From: Bacteroidaceae bacterium
GTDB lineage: Bacteria > Bacteroidota > Bacteroidia > Bacteroidales > Bacteroidaceae
Assembly: GCA_017547585.1 (NCBI GenBank)
Contig: JAFYPH010000064.1
Location: forward strand, 1-33,615
Reading direction: 5' to 3'
Length of the DNA: 33,615 nucleotides
Shown: positions 7,281 to 15,817 of the stretch, one piece after another
Numbering within the stretch: position 1 is the stretch's first letter
Layout of the letters: every line of letters begins with the position of its first letter
The notes under the pieces: generated by a model
Told to the model about the DNA's origin: nothing
Database searches by the model: none
Seen by the model: the letters and a program-made list of their open reading frames with translations, nothing else
Position numbers and translations under genes: made by a program

Positions 7281-8660
7281 TTAATTGTTATCCTCGTCGT
7301 CGTTTGTGTACTCGTCCTCTTCTTTGGTGGCGTTGTTTACAAAGTCTTTTGCCGACTCTTTGATGTTTTTTGTCCAATCGCCGAATAGGCCGTCAAGGAA
7401 GCCTCTCCTGTTTTTGGGTTTTTCTTTCTTCTCCTCTTTGGGCTGTTTTTTCTCCTCGGCGGGTTTTTCGGGTTGAACGGGTTTCTCGGGCTCTTTTTTC
7501 AATGTCTCCTCCTCAGCGAAAATAACTTGTTGCACAGCCTGCACTCTGGGCTCCTGGCAGCAATTCTGCTTTCCGTTTTTCAGCAATCCCAACAAAGTGG
7601 CGCTGATCTCTTCGCGCTTCACTTTAAGAGTGCTGCTTGTGCCGAACTCTATAAACGGCTCTGTGGCAATGCGTACCTTCAGGCCCGGGAGGTTGTCGTT
7701 GAGTAGCAGTTCGATGTTTTTCAATTTTGCTCCACCGCCGGTGATTACTGCGTTCGAGAGATTCTCGCCCGAGCGTTTAATCTGCTGGTAGACATTCTGC
7801 AGAATCTCCATCATGCGTGCGCCGATGATGTTGTTGCGCAGCTCACTGCTGATGCTGCTCTCGCCGAATCGCTCGGCCTTGTAGCCAGCGTGTATCTTCA
7901 GCGTTTCGGCGTCGGCCTGCGAAATGTGCTCGGCCTGCAGGTCGCGGGTGATATTTGCGCTACCCAAAGGAAGCACGCACAGCTTTCTCATCAGGTTCTT
8001 TGTGTATATGCTGACGGTTGTTGTCTCGGCGCCAATGTCCACAAGGGCGCAGCCGTCGCGTTTCTCGTCGTTGTTGAGCAGCTGCTCGGCGTTGATTTGT
8101 GCGGCTGTGAAGCTGTCGATTTCAATCTTTGCAAGCTGGAAACTCTCTGCCAGCTGTTTCATGAACTGGTCTTTTATTATAATGTTCAGATAGTTGCACT
8201 CAATGCTTCGTACGCTCATGCCTATGGGGTTCAGGCTGGTGTCGCCGCCCATCTTGTACTCCTGTGTAATTACATCCACCTTCTCGTAGCCTTCGGGCGC
8301 GCGGTAAAGGCAGTCGTTCTCGAATGCCATTTCGTCGATAATCTCCTGTGTGATTTTCGTGTACTCCGAAAATTCGCGTTTCACGCTCGATTTTACAGAC
8401 TGCAACGATAGTCCTCCGAGTGCCACATAAGCCTTCTGTATGTTTGCTCCGTCGAGCTGCGTCTCCAGTTTGTTTATTATGCTTGTGAGGCATTTGCTTG
8501 TTTCGTCGATGTTGCGCACGACACCTTTCGCGATGAATCCGTTCACCGGCTCACTTGCGTATGCAATTACGTTAATGCCTTCGTAGTTTTCCACTGCTAC
8601 TGCACCGGAGACCTTTGAAGAGCCCAGCTCCAGTGCGACTATATAATTTTTTGTTCCCAT
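7281..8660 (-). CDS. ftsA: Cell division protein FtsA
   Basis: FtsA is the actin-like ATPase that tethers FtsZ to the membrane. Residues 1-370 carry the actin/Hsp70 fold: phosphate 1 motif VALELGSSKVSGAV, phosphate 2 region ALVDIGAETTTVSIY, and adenosine motif AVITGGGAKLKNIE. A Pro/Glu/Lys-rich linker (about 380-416, with repeated EKP) leads to an amphipathic stretch, RGFLDGLFGDWTKNIKESAK (419-438), the likely membrane-targeting helix. An unusual acidic tail (EEDEYTNDDEDNN) closes the 459-residue protein, so the helix is not at the extreme C-terminus as it is in E. coli. The gene lies between ftsQ and ftsZ with 22-base gaps on each side. Confidence 0.96.
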   Translation of the reverse strand: MGTKNYIVALELGSSKVSGAVAVENYEGINVIAYASEPVNGFIAKGVVRNIDETSKCLTSIINKLETQLDGANIQKAYVALGGLSLQSVKSSVKREFSEYTKITQEIIDEMAFENDCLYRAPEGYEKVDVITQEYKMGGDTSLNPIGMSVRSIECNYLNIIIKDQFMKQLAESFQLAKIEIDSFTAAQINAEQLLNNDEKRDGCALVDIGAETTTVSIYTKNLMRKLCVLPLGSANITRDLQAEHISQADAETLKIHAGYKAERFGESSISSELRNNIIGARMMEILQNVYQQIKRSGENLSNAVITGGGAKLKNIELLLNDNLPGLKVRIATEPFIEFGTSSTLKVKREEISATLLGLLKNGKQNCCQEPRVQAVQQVIFAEEETLKKEPEKPVQPEKPAEEKKQPKEEKKEKPKNRRGFLDGLFGDWTKNIKESAKDFVNNATKEEDEYTNDDEDNN

Positions 8661-8682
8661 GCTGTAGAAACTTTTTTATTTG

Positions 8683-9414
8683 TTAATCCTTTTTGGTACA
8701 GATGACCTGTTTGTCAAATTCTATGTTTATCTTGTTGTACTTGTTCCAGCCTACCTTGTTGAGTCCCTCTTTGTAGAACTCTTCGAGCTTGGCGAGCTTT
8801 TTTTCGAGGTTGTCGGCCTTGCCTATTTCTATAATGTGGTTGCCTATGCGGGGCACAAGGACAATCTCTTGTTTGGGCGTCACGTGTATCTGCTCCACCT
8901 GTTCGCGCCAGAATCTGTCTTTTTGCAGGAACAGCGCTATCTTCACCAGCCCTTTTCTTGTATCATCGCTCTTGATGTCTCCGCTTGCCACGGGCAGATA
9001 TATGGCATTCTGCACGCTGCGGATGACTGCTGCGTTGTTGTCAAGATAATATTCGCCGCCTGTCTGGTCGAACACATGTATTATGGGCTGCTTGCAGCTT
9101 ATGTGTATGCCAATGTAATTCTTGTGTGTCTTGTAGCATTGGCAATCCTTTACTATAGAGGATTCGAGTAGCATCTTTTCTATCTCCTCACTGACAATTT
9201 TGTCCATCTCTTTGCCTTTGGGGTCGAGTCCTCTTATCTTCAGCTGCTTTTCGATGCTCTCCACGCTCAGGGCCTGCAGGTCGTTGTCGCTGATGACAAT
9301 CTCGACGCCGCGGCACTTTGTGTCGGCGGGCAGTATGTCCATGAAGAACAGTGCAAACACAAGATATGCGGTTGCAATGATGGCTGCGAATATTATGACT
9401 ATCTTTTTCAGCAT
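8683..9414 (-). CDS. ftsQ: Cell division protein FtsQ/DivIB
   Basis: This 243-residue bitopic membrane protein has a short cytoplasmic start (MLKK), one transmembrane segment (about residues 4-24, IVIIFAAIIATAYLVFALFF) and a periplasmic part. The segment from about 30 to 95 resembles the POTRA domain. Sequence conservation in this family is low, so the call relies on the membrane topology, the size and the fixed position between murC and ftsA. FtsQ forms a complex with FtsB and FtsL that links Z-ring assembly to septal wall synthesis. The ATG overlaps the end of murC by 7 bases, which suggests translational coupling. Confidence 0.88.
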   Translation of the reverse strand: MLKKIVIIFAAIIATAYLVFALFFMDILPADTKCRGVEIVISDNDLQALSVESIEKQLKIRGLDPKGKEMDKIVSEEIEKMLLESSIVKDCQCYKTHKNYIGIHISCKQPIIHVFDQTGGEYYLDNNAAVIRSVQNAIYLPVASGDIKSDDTRKGLVKIALFLQKDRFWREQVEQIHVTPKQEIVLVPRIGNHIIEIGKADNLEKKLAKLEEFYKEGLNKVGWNKYNKINIEFDKQVICTKKD

Positions 9415-10790
9415 TTTTTCAAAATCTCTGTTATCTGTGGTACGTCACTCTCGAGGTCGCCAGCTCCCAGACAGATGAGTACCTGAAAATCGTCTTTTCT
9501 CTCGGCGATGAGCTTTACGGCGTCGGCGCGCGAGCAGAGGCTCTTTTCTACCTTCTTGTCTATAAGGTCGTAGATGAGCTTGCTGGTGACTCCGGGGATG
9601 GGGAGCTCGCGTGCGGGGTAGATGTCGAGCAGTATCACTTCGTCGAAGAGCGAGAGGCTCTGGGCAAATTCCTGGTAGAAGTCCTTTGTGCGGCTGAAAA
9701 GATGGGGCTGGAACATTGCCGTAATCTTTCGGTCGTCGTAGAGTTCTTTCATCGACTTTGCGCAGGCTTTTATTTCGTCGGGGTGGTGGGCGTAGTCGCT
9801 CAGAAGCACAATGTCATCCTGCTTCAGCTTAAAGTCGAAGCGGCGCTCCACGCCTGCGAAATTGGCCATTGCTGCCTTAATCTCTTCGTTGGTGGCTCCG
9901 CTCAGCTGTGCAACGGCCATAGCTGCAATGCCGTTGTCGATGTTTATGCTGACGGGTACGCCCGGCTCAATGTCCTTGATGTTGCCCAGCGGAGAAACAT
10001 AGTCGAAGAGTATGCGTCCGCCACCGATGCGTATGTTCTCGGCGCGGAAGTCTCCTTTGTCGCGGCCGTATGTGTAGCATGTGACGCCTTCTGCGGGGCG
10101 GGGTACAAGCTCCAATCCTTCGTGTACAATCATATAGCCGTCGGGGCGTATGCGTTCGGTGAACTGTGCGAATCCCTCGAGGTAGTTCTCTTTTGTTCCG
10201 TAGATATCAAGATGGTCGGGGTCGGTGGCCGTGATTACTGCAATGTAGGGTGTCAGCTGCAGGAACGAACGGTCGTACTCGTCGGCCTCGATTACCACAA
10301 AGTCGCTCTTGTCGCTGAGGATGAGGTTGCTGTGGTAGTTCTTAGAGATTCCTCCGAGGAATGCTGCGCAGTCTGTCTGTGATTGGTGCAGCAGGTGCGC
10401 GGTCATTGTGGATGTTGATGTCTTTCCGTGTGTTCCGGCGATGCAAAGGCCGCGTTTGTCGCGGGTGATGAGGCCCAGGACTTCGGCGCGCTTCTTAATC
10501 TCGAAGCCGTTTGTGCGGAAATACTCCCACTCCTTGTGCTCTTTGGGAATCGCAGGGGTGTAGATGACAAGTGTCGTCTCCTTGTCGCGGAAAGCGTCGG
10601 GAATAAGCTCGGGATTCTCCTCGAAGTGAATGTCGGCTCCCTCTTCTATGAGCTTGTCGGTGAGGGCGCAGGCTGTCCTGTCGTATCCGGCCACCTTCTT
10701 GCCCTCGGCGAGAAAGTATCGTACGAGTGCGCTCATTCCTATGCCTCCGGCACCGAGGAAATATATTGATTGTATGTTCTTCAGTTCCAT
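9408..10790 (-). CDS. murC: UDP-N-acetylmuramate--L-alanine ligase
   Basis: MurC adds L-Ala to UDP-MurNAc with ATP hydrolysis, the first step of the stem peptide. The 460-residue protein starts with the Rossmann motif FLGAGGIGMSALV. It has the Mur ligase P-loop AGTHGKTSTS (Lys123), the central EADEYDRSFL and DPDHLDIYG blocks, and the C-terminal substrate domain with LSDYAHHPDEI and FQPHLFSRTKDF. The start codon overlaps the murG stop by one base (TAATG on the minus strand) and its end overlaps ftsQ by 7 bases, so translation of the three genes is probably linked. Confidence 0.97.
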   Translation of the reverse strand: MELKNIQSIYFLGAGGIGMSALVRYFLAEGKKVAGYDRTACALTDKLIEEGADIHFEENPELIPDAFRDKETTLVIYTPAIPKEHKEWEYFRTNGFEIKKRAEVLGLITRDKRGLCIAGTHGKTSTSTMTAHLLHQSQTDCAAFLGGISKNYHSNLILSDKSDFVVIEADEYDRSFLQLTPYIAVITATDPDHLDIYGTKENYLEGFAQFTERIRPDGYMIVHEGLELVPRPAEGVTCYTYGRDKGDFRAENIRIGGGRILFDYVSPLGNIKDIEPGVPVSINIDNGIAAMAVAQLSGATNEEIKAAMANFAGVERRFDFKLKQDDIVLLSDYAHHPDEIKACAKSMKELYDDRKITAMFQPHLFSRTKDFYQEFAQSLSLFDEVILLDIYPARELPIPGVTSKLIYDLIDKKVEKSLCSRADAVKLIAERKDDFQVLICLGAGDLESDVPQITEILKKC

Positions 10791-11944
10791 TATTTCAAAT
10801 TTTCTTTTTTGCGTCGTGTCTCTTTTTCGGCGTATGCTTCGGCGAGTGAAATTACCGCTTCGGCAATCTCTTCGGCGGCCTTGGGCTTCGCCATCTTGCC
10901 GATGTTTTCGGCGAGGGCTGCCAGCTTCTCTTCGTCGCCGACGGTGGCGAGGGCTGTTGCCACAAGCTTCTCTTTGGCGTCGCTGTCGCTGACGAATATT
11001 GCTGCATCGTTCTTCACGAGTGCCATTGCGTTCTTTGTCTGGTGGTCTTCGGCGACGTTGGGCGAGGGCACCAGAATGACTGCCTTGCCCAGCAGGGCAA
11101 ACTCGGAAATGGAGCCTGCTCCGGCGCGCGAGATTACAAGGTCGGCAACGCCCAGGGCCGATGCCATGTCCGAGACAAAGTCGGTGATTGTGAGGTTGTC
11201 GGGCTTGCCCGCCTCTTTCACTCTTGCGACAATCTCATTGTAGTAGTATTTTCCTGTCTGCCACACGAACTGCACGTCGGGGTTGGCGGCAATCTGTTGC
11301 AGGGAGTTTATCATACTTTCGTTCATGCTGCGTGCTCCCAGGCTGCCTCCAACCAAAAGTATGGTCTTCTTTGCAGGGTCGAGGCCCATTGCTGCGGCAC
11401 ACTCCTCGCGGTTGCTCTTGCGTGCCATGAGATTCATTCTGACGGGGTTACCGGTCAGTTTCAGCTTCTCGGCGGGGAAGAATTTCTCCATTCCCTCATA
11501 GGCTACGCATATCATTTTTGCTCTCTTGGCGAGCAGTTTGTTTGTTACTCCCGCGTATGAGTTCTGCTCCTGAATGACGGTGGGAATGTCCATCTTTGCG
11601 GCCATCTTCAGTGTGGGGCCGCTTGCGTATCCGCCCACTCCCACTGCTACCTGGGGGGCAAACTCCTTTATTATCTTCTTGGCCATGCGCTGGCTCTTGA
11701 GCAACTGCCACAATACCTTGATGTTGCGCAGCAGGTTTTTGCGGTCGAATCCCATGATGGGCAGTCCCACGATGCGGTAACCGGCCTCGGGCACGCGCTG
11801 CATTTCCATGCGGTTGTCGGCTCCGACGAAGAGAATCTCGGCGTCGGGTCTTTTGCTCTTTATGGCGTCGGCGATGGAGAGGGCGGGGAATATGTGTCCG
11901 CCTGTTCCTCCTCCGCTTATTATTATTCTGTGATTCTTTTTCAT
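10790..11944 (-). CDS. murG: UDP-GlcNAc--MurNAc-(pentapeptide) pyrophosphoryl-undecaprenol GlcNAc transferase
   Basis: MurG transfers GlcNAc to lipid I, making lipid II on the inner face of the cytoplasmic membrane. The 384-residue GT-B enzyme has the N-terminal G-loop SGGGTGGHIFPALSIADAI (residues 10-28). The acceptor-side motif VGVGGYASGPTLKMA and the donor-side motifs VGGSLGARSMN and SRAGAGSISEFALLGK (with the Glu that binds the nucleotide ribose) are present. An HQT-like segment (EDHQTKNAMALV) follows. The C-terminus is rich in Lys and Arg (EKETRRKKENLK). It lies 15 bases after ftsW. Confidence 0.97.
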   Translation of the reverse strand: MKKNHRIIISGGGTGGHIFPALSIADAIKSKRPDAEILFVGADNRMEMQRVPEAGYRIVGLPIMGFDRKNLLRNIKVLWQLLKSQRMAKKIIKEFAPQVAVGVGGYASGPTLKMAAKMDIPTVIQEQNSYAGVTNKLLAKRAKMICVAYEGMEKFFPAEKLKLTGNPVRMNLMARKSNREECAAAMGLDPAKKTILLVGGSLGARSMNESMINSLQQIAANPDVQFVWQTGKYYYNEIVARVKEAGKPDNLTITDFVSDMASALGVADLVISRAGAGSISEFALLGKAVILVPSPNVAEDHQTKNAMALVKNDAAIFVSDSDAKEKLVATALATVGDEEKLAALAENIGKMAKPKAAEEIAEAVISLAEAYAEKETRRKKENLK

Positions 11945-11959
11945 GCTCTGGTCGTTTTT

Positions 11960-13204
11960 TTATTGTTCGGTGGCAGGTTGTGCGATCGCCTCTGTGGGGT
12001 TGTTCTCCACGTTGCCTGCTTTTGCTCTCTCGCGTGCCACTTTAGCCTCTCTTGCGTATCGGCTGACGCTGAGAATCATTCCTATGTACACGCAGTTTAT
12101 CACCAGCGACGTTCCTCCGCGGCTGACAAGCGGCAGCGGCTGTCCCGTTACGGGGCCCACTCCCACAGAAATGGACATATGGGCCATTGCTTGTATCACT
12201 ATCATCAGCGCCGCGCCTATAATGAGAAAGGCTGCGTATGGGTCGTCACAATCTTTGGCTATCTGCCCCGTGTGGTAGAGCAGTATCAGGTAGAGCAGTA
12301 TCACTCCCACGCCTCCTATTATCAGTCCCAGCTCCTCGATGATGATTGCATATATAAAGTCCGAGAATGCCTGGGGCAGAAAGTCGCGCTGCTCGGAGTT
12401 TCCCGGGCCTTTGCCGAAGATGACGTTGCTCGATGCTATTGCGATGTTTGCGTGCATTCTCTGCTCGTTGCCGCCATTCTGGTCCTTTTCGGCACTTGCG
12501 GGGTCGATGCTGCGGGTTATACGGTTCCTCCATGTGATCATACGGTCGAGCGGGGTTCCCTCGACGAGGCTTGCGGGGGTGAGCATTATTGCACCCAGCG
12601 CCACTGTTCCTGCAACGGCGCATGCACCAGTGAGTTTCCACATCTGCTTGCCGGGTATCTTGCCGATGAACAGCATCAGATAGGTGGTGAAGCATATGAG
12701 TATTACCGTCGAGAGGTTGCTTGTGAAGATTAGTGCGCATGCGAGTCCCGTTGCGTAGAGAATCTTTTTAAGCACTTCGCTGCTTGTCCCCTCGCTGCTC
12801 TGTCCGTCGCCCAATATGCGGGCAATGAGCATCACAAGGCCCAGCTTCGCCACTTCGGATGCCTGTATATTGACGCCGAAGAGACGCACCCAGCGCGACT
12901 CGCCGTTGATGCTGACACCGGCGAACATTGCCCACAACAGGAATCCTATTCCTATCCAATAGGCAGCGTAGGATAGCTTCTTCAGCCACGTCATGGGCAT
13001 ATTGTGCACTATCCACGCTACGGCTACGCCCAACATCATGAATGTAACGTGCTGTGTGATGGGCTGCCAATAGCTGTCGTTCTTGTATGCAAGGGTGCTT
13101 GTCGCACTGAAGACCTCAATGAACGAGAGTGCGAAAAGCAGGGTGAAGATTATCCATGTAACCTTGTCGCCCTTGAACAGTCTGTTTGTAATGCCTTTAC
13201 CCAT
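11960..13204 (-). CDS. ftsW: Septal peptidoglycan glycosyltransferase FtsW (SEDS family)
   Basis: This is a 414-residue polytopic membrane protein of the SEDS family; FtsW polymerises lipid II at the septum together with its partner class B PBP (FtsI). The predicted hydrophobic segments span most of residues 15-385. Recognisable blocks include NGESRWVRLFGVNIQASEVAK (residues about 99-119), IAIASSNVIFGKGPGNSEQRDFLPQAFSDFIYAIIIEELG (two adjoining blocks around 255-295), and GQPLPLVSRGGTSLV near the end. The cytoplasmic tail is rich in Glu and Ala. The position between murD and murG supports FtsW rather than RodA. Confidence 0.95.
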   Translation of the reverse strand: MGKGITNRLFKGDKVTWIIFTLLFALSFIEVFSATSTLAYKNDSYWQPITQHVTFMMLGVAVAWIVHNMPMTWLKKLSYAAYWIGIGFLLWAMFAGVSINGESRWVRLFGVNIQASEVAKLGLVMLIARILGDGQSSEGTSSEVLKKILYATGLACALIFTSNLSTVILICFTTYLMLFIGKIPGKQMWKLTGACAVAGTVALGAIMLTPASLVEGTPLDRMITWRNRITRSIDPASAEKDQNGGNEQRMHANIAIASSNVIFGKGPGNSEQRDFLPQAFSDFIYAIIIEELGLIIGGVGVILLYLILLYHTGQIAKDCDDPYAAFLIIGAALMIVIQAMAHMSISVGVGPVTGQPLPLVSRGGTSLVINCVYIGMILSVSRYAREAKVARERAKAGNVENNPTEAIAQPATEQ

Positions 13205-13205
13205 C

Positions 13206-14540
13206 TTATTTTAACTTGTTTACTTCGTCCTTGAATTGTTCGCCTCGGTCTTCGTAGCTCTTGAAGAGGTCGAAGCTTGCGCAGCAGGGGCTCAAAAGCA
13301 CTGTCTCGCCCTCTTTTGCCATTTCTGTTGCGGCCTTCACACAATCCTTCATGCTCTTTACGTCTGCGATGGGCAGGCCGTAGTCGGCGAAGAATGTGTG
13401 CAGCTTGCTGTTGTCGACGCCCAGGAATACGAGGCCACTGCACTTCTCTTTCACAAGGTCGGCAATCTCGCTGTAGTCGTTGCCTTTGTCTTTGCCGCCG
13501 AGTATGAGCACTGTCTTTTTCTTCATGCTCTGCAGGGCGTACCAGCAGCTGTTCACGTTGGTGGCCTTTGAGTCGTTTATGTACTCAATGCCGTTAATGT
13601 CGGCTACCTTCTCCAGACGATGCTCCACGCCTGTGAAGCTGTTAAGCGCCTCTTTAATTGTCTCGTTGCGTATGCCCGCCACGTTGGCCGAAATTCCGGC
13701 TGCCATTGAGTTGTAGAGGTTGTGCTTTCCGGTGAGTGCAAGCTCCTCCTGCTCCATATTGAAGGGGGTGGGCTCGGCAAAGATTATCTTCTCGTTCTCT
13801 GTGTAGGCTGCGAGTCCGCTCTCTTTCTTCTCGGCAAAGGGGTAGAGCTTTCCGTGCTTGTATTTCTCTATTTCGCGTGTGATTATGGGGTCGTCGCTCC
13901 AATAGATGAATGCGTCGTCGGGCTGCTGGTTCTGCAAAATGCGGAATTTTGCATCCACGTAGTTCTGCATTTCGTAGCCGTAGCGATCCATATGGTCGGG
14001 GGTGATGTTCATGAGCACCGCCACGTTCACGCGGAACTCGTACATATTATCAAGCTGGAAGCTGCTGAGCTCCACAATGTAGTAGTCTTTGTCGCCCTCG
14101 GCCACCTGCAGGGCAAGGCTTTTGCCGATGTTTCCTGCGAGGCCCACGTTCAGTCCCGCCTCGCGGAATATGTGGTAGATGAGCGAGGTTGTGGTGGTCT
14201 TTCCGTTACTACCGGTGATACATATCATTTTGGCTTTTGTGTAGCGTCCGGCAAACTCAATCTCCGAGATTATGGGGATTCCTGCCTCGCGCGCCTTCTT
14301 TACGATGGGCGCTTCGTTAGGAATTCCGGGGCTTTTGATAATCTCTTGTGCGTTCAGAATCTTCTCTTCTGTGTGCTGCTTCTCCTCCCACTCTATATTG
14401 TGTTCGTCGAGCATCTTTTTATAGTTGTCGGCAATGCTGCCAAAGTCCGACACAAATGTGTCGAACCCTAATTTATTGGCAAGTACGGCGGCTCCGCATC
14501 CGCTCTCTCCTGCTCCTAATATTGCTATGCGTTTTTCCAT
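13206..14540 (-). CDS. murD: UDP-N-acetylmuramoylalanine--D-glutamate ligase
   Basis: MurD adds D-Glu to UDP-MurNAc-L-Ala. The 444-residue protein starts with the UDP-binding motif RIAILGAGESGCGAAVLA. It contains the SPGIPNEAPIV stretch, the P-loop ITGSNGKTTTTSL (Lys114), and the ELSSFQLD and NITPDHMDRYG blocks. The C-terminal domain has HRLEKVADINGIEYINDSKATN and LILGGKDKGNDY, ending with the LLSPCCASFDLFKSYEDRG family signature. Only one base separates it from ftsW and five from mraY, showing tight packing in the operon. Confidence 0.97.
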   Translation of the reverse strand: MEKRIAILGAGESGCGAAVLANKLGFDTFVSDFGSIADNYKKMLDEHNIEWEEKQHTEEKILNAQEIIKSPGIPNEAPIVKKAREAGIPIISEIEFAGRYTKAKMICITGSNGKTTTTSLIYHIFREAGLNVGLAGNIGKSLALQVAEGDKDYYIVELSSFQLDNMYEFRVNVAVLMNITPDHMDRYGYEMQNYVDAKFRILQNQQPDDAFIYWSDDPIITREIEKYKHGKLYPFAEKKESGLAAYTENEKIIFAEPTPFNMEQEELALTGKHNLYNSMAAGISANVAGIRNETIKEALNSFTGVEHRLEKVADINGIEYINDSKATNVNSCWYALQSMKKKTVLILGGKDKGNDYSEIADLVKEKCSGLVFLGVDNSKLHTFFADYGLPIADVKSMKDCVKAATEMAKEGETVLLSPCCASFDLFKSYEDRGEQFKDEVNKLK

Positions 14541-14545
14541 TTTCC

Positions 14546-15805
14546 TTATCTTATTTTAAGCGTCATCAAGGTGATTGCTGCAAGCACTATGGTCACAATC
14601 CAGAAACGGACGGTTACTTTTGCCTCGTGCATGGGCTTCAGCGGTCTCCTTATTAAATATGTGCTCTCTTTGTCCAGCTTTTCATCGCTTATAGTATAAT
14701 GATGATGCAGCGGGGTGCATTTGAAAATTCTCTGCTTGATGCCTTTCTTCTTTCCTTTTTTAAAGTAGGCAACCTGCATCACCACCGACAGATTCTCGGC
14801 AACGAATATTCCGCACAGAATGACGAGCAGAATCTCCTTGTGTATCAGAATGGCGATTACGGCTATAATTCCTCCGATGGTCAGGCTGCCTGTGTCGCCC
14901 ATGAACACCTGGGCAGGGAAGGCATTGTACCACAGGAATCCTATCATTGCTCCTATGAAGGCGCAGGTGAAGATTACCACCTCTTCGCTGCCCGGGAGGA
15001 ACATTATATTAAGGTATTCGGCCATTCCCACGTGTCCCGACACGTAGGCGAGGATGCCCAGCGTCACTCCTATGATGGCGGCGTTACCCGCAAGCATTCC
15101 ATCCATTCCGTCGTTCAGGTTGGCTCCGTTGGAGACGGCTGTGACGATGAAGATTGTCACAATCACAAAGAGCACCCAGCCGGCTGCGTCGGCGTATTTT
15201 CCGAAGCATGCTGTAAGCTCGGAGTAGTCGAGGTTGTGGCTTTTTATAAAAGGAATAGTGGTCTTTGTGAGTTTCTGTGCCTTCTCCTTGTGCTGCACCT
15301 CAATGGCATTGCCCGACCTCTCGATGGATATATTCTCGCGCATCACCGCCTGCGGGCTTAAGTATAGTGTGAGGCCTATGAGCAGTCCCAGGCCCACCTG
15401 CGACACTACCTTCACCTTTCCAGGAATTCCGTCCTTGTTCTTCTTGAAGGTCTTTATATAGTCGTCGGCGAAGCCCACGATTCCCAGCCACACGGTGGTT
15501 ATTATAAGGAGTATCATATAGACGTTGTTCAGACGTCCGATGAGCAGACAGGGCACGAGTATAGCCACAATTATGATGAGTCCGCCCATTGTGGGGACGC
15601 CCACCTTCAGATTGTTCTTGTCGAGGTCGCGCAGCGTCTCTGAAATCTGCTTCTTCTTGAAGTAGCGTATAAAGTATTCGCCGAAGATGGCCGAAATGAG
15701 CAGGGCGAGCACTATGGCTATGAGTGCACGGAAAGATGTGTACCCGAACAGTCGCCAGCCGGGAATGTTGTTATTTTGCAGTAGGTCGAAAATGTAGTTC
15801 AGCAT
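14546..15805 (-). CDS. mraY: Phospho-N-acetylmuramoyl-pentapeptide-transferase
   Basis: MraY links the UDP-MurNAc-pentapeptide to undecaprenyl phosphate, making lipid I. The 419-residue membrane protein has the family motifs PTMGG (71-75), the aspartate pair in GFADDYIKTFKKNKDG (114-115), NLNDGMDGMLAG (231-236) and the late PLHHHYTISDEK. It is about 60 residues longer than E. coli MraY. Most of the extra length is a charged, non-membrane insert at about 155-195 that contains ERSGNAIEVQHKEKAQK, a form I associate with Bacteroidetes MraY. murF, often next to mraY, is absent here. Confidence 0.97.
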   Translation of the reverse strand: MLNYIFDLLQNNNIPGWRLFGYTSFRALIAIVLALLISAIFGEYFIRYFKKKQISETLRDLDKNNLKVGVPTMGGLIIIVAILVPCLLIGRLNNVYMILLIITTVWLGIVGFADDYIKTFKKNKDGIPGKVKVVSQVGLGLLIGLTLYLSPQAVMRENISIERSGNAIEVQHKEKAQKLTKTTIPFIKSHNLDYSELTACFGKYADAAGWVLFVIVTIFIVTAVSNGANLNDGMDGMLAGNAAIIGVTLGILAYVSGHVGMAEYLNIMFLPGSEEVVIFTCAFIGAMIGFLWYNAFPAQVFMGDTGSLTIGGIIAVIAILIHKEILLVILCGIFVAENLSVVMQVAYFKKGKKKGIKQRIFKCTPLHHHYTISDEKLDKESTYLIRRPLKPMHEAKVTVRFWIVTIVLAAITLMTLKIR

Positions 15806-15817
15806 TTTGTCTCTCTT

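Noticed and set aside
6431-7363. Long plus-strand open frame (310 codons) opposite ftsZ
   Set aside because: Shadow of ftsZ codon use; Val/Cys/His-rich, no recognisable family.
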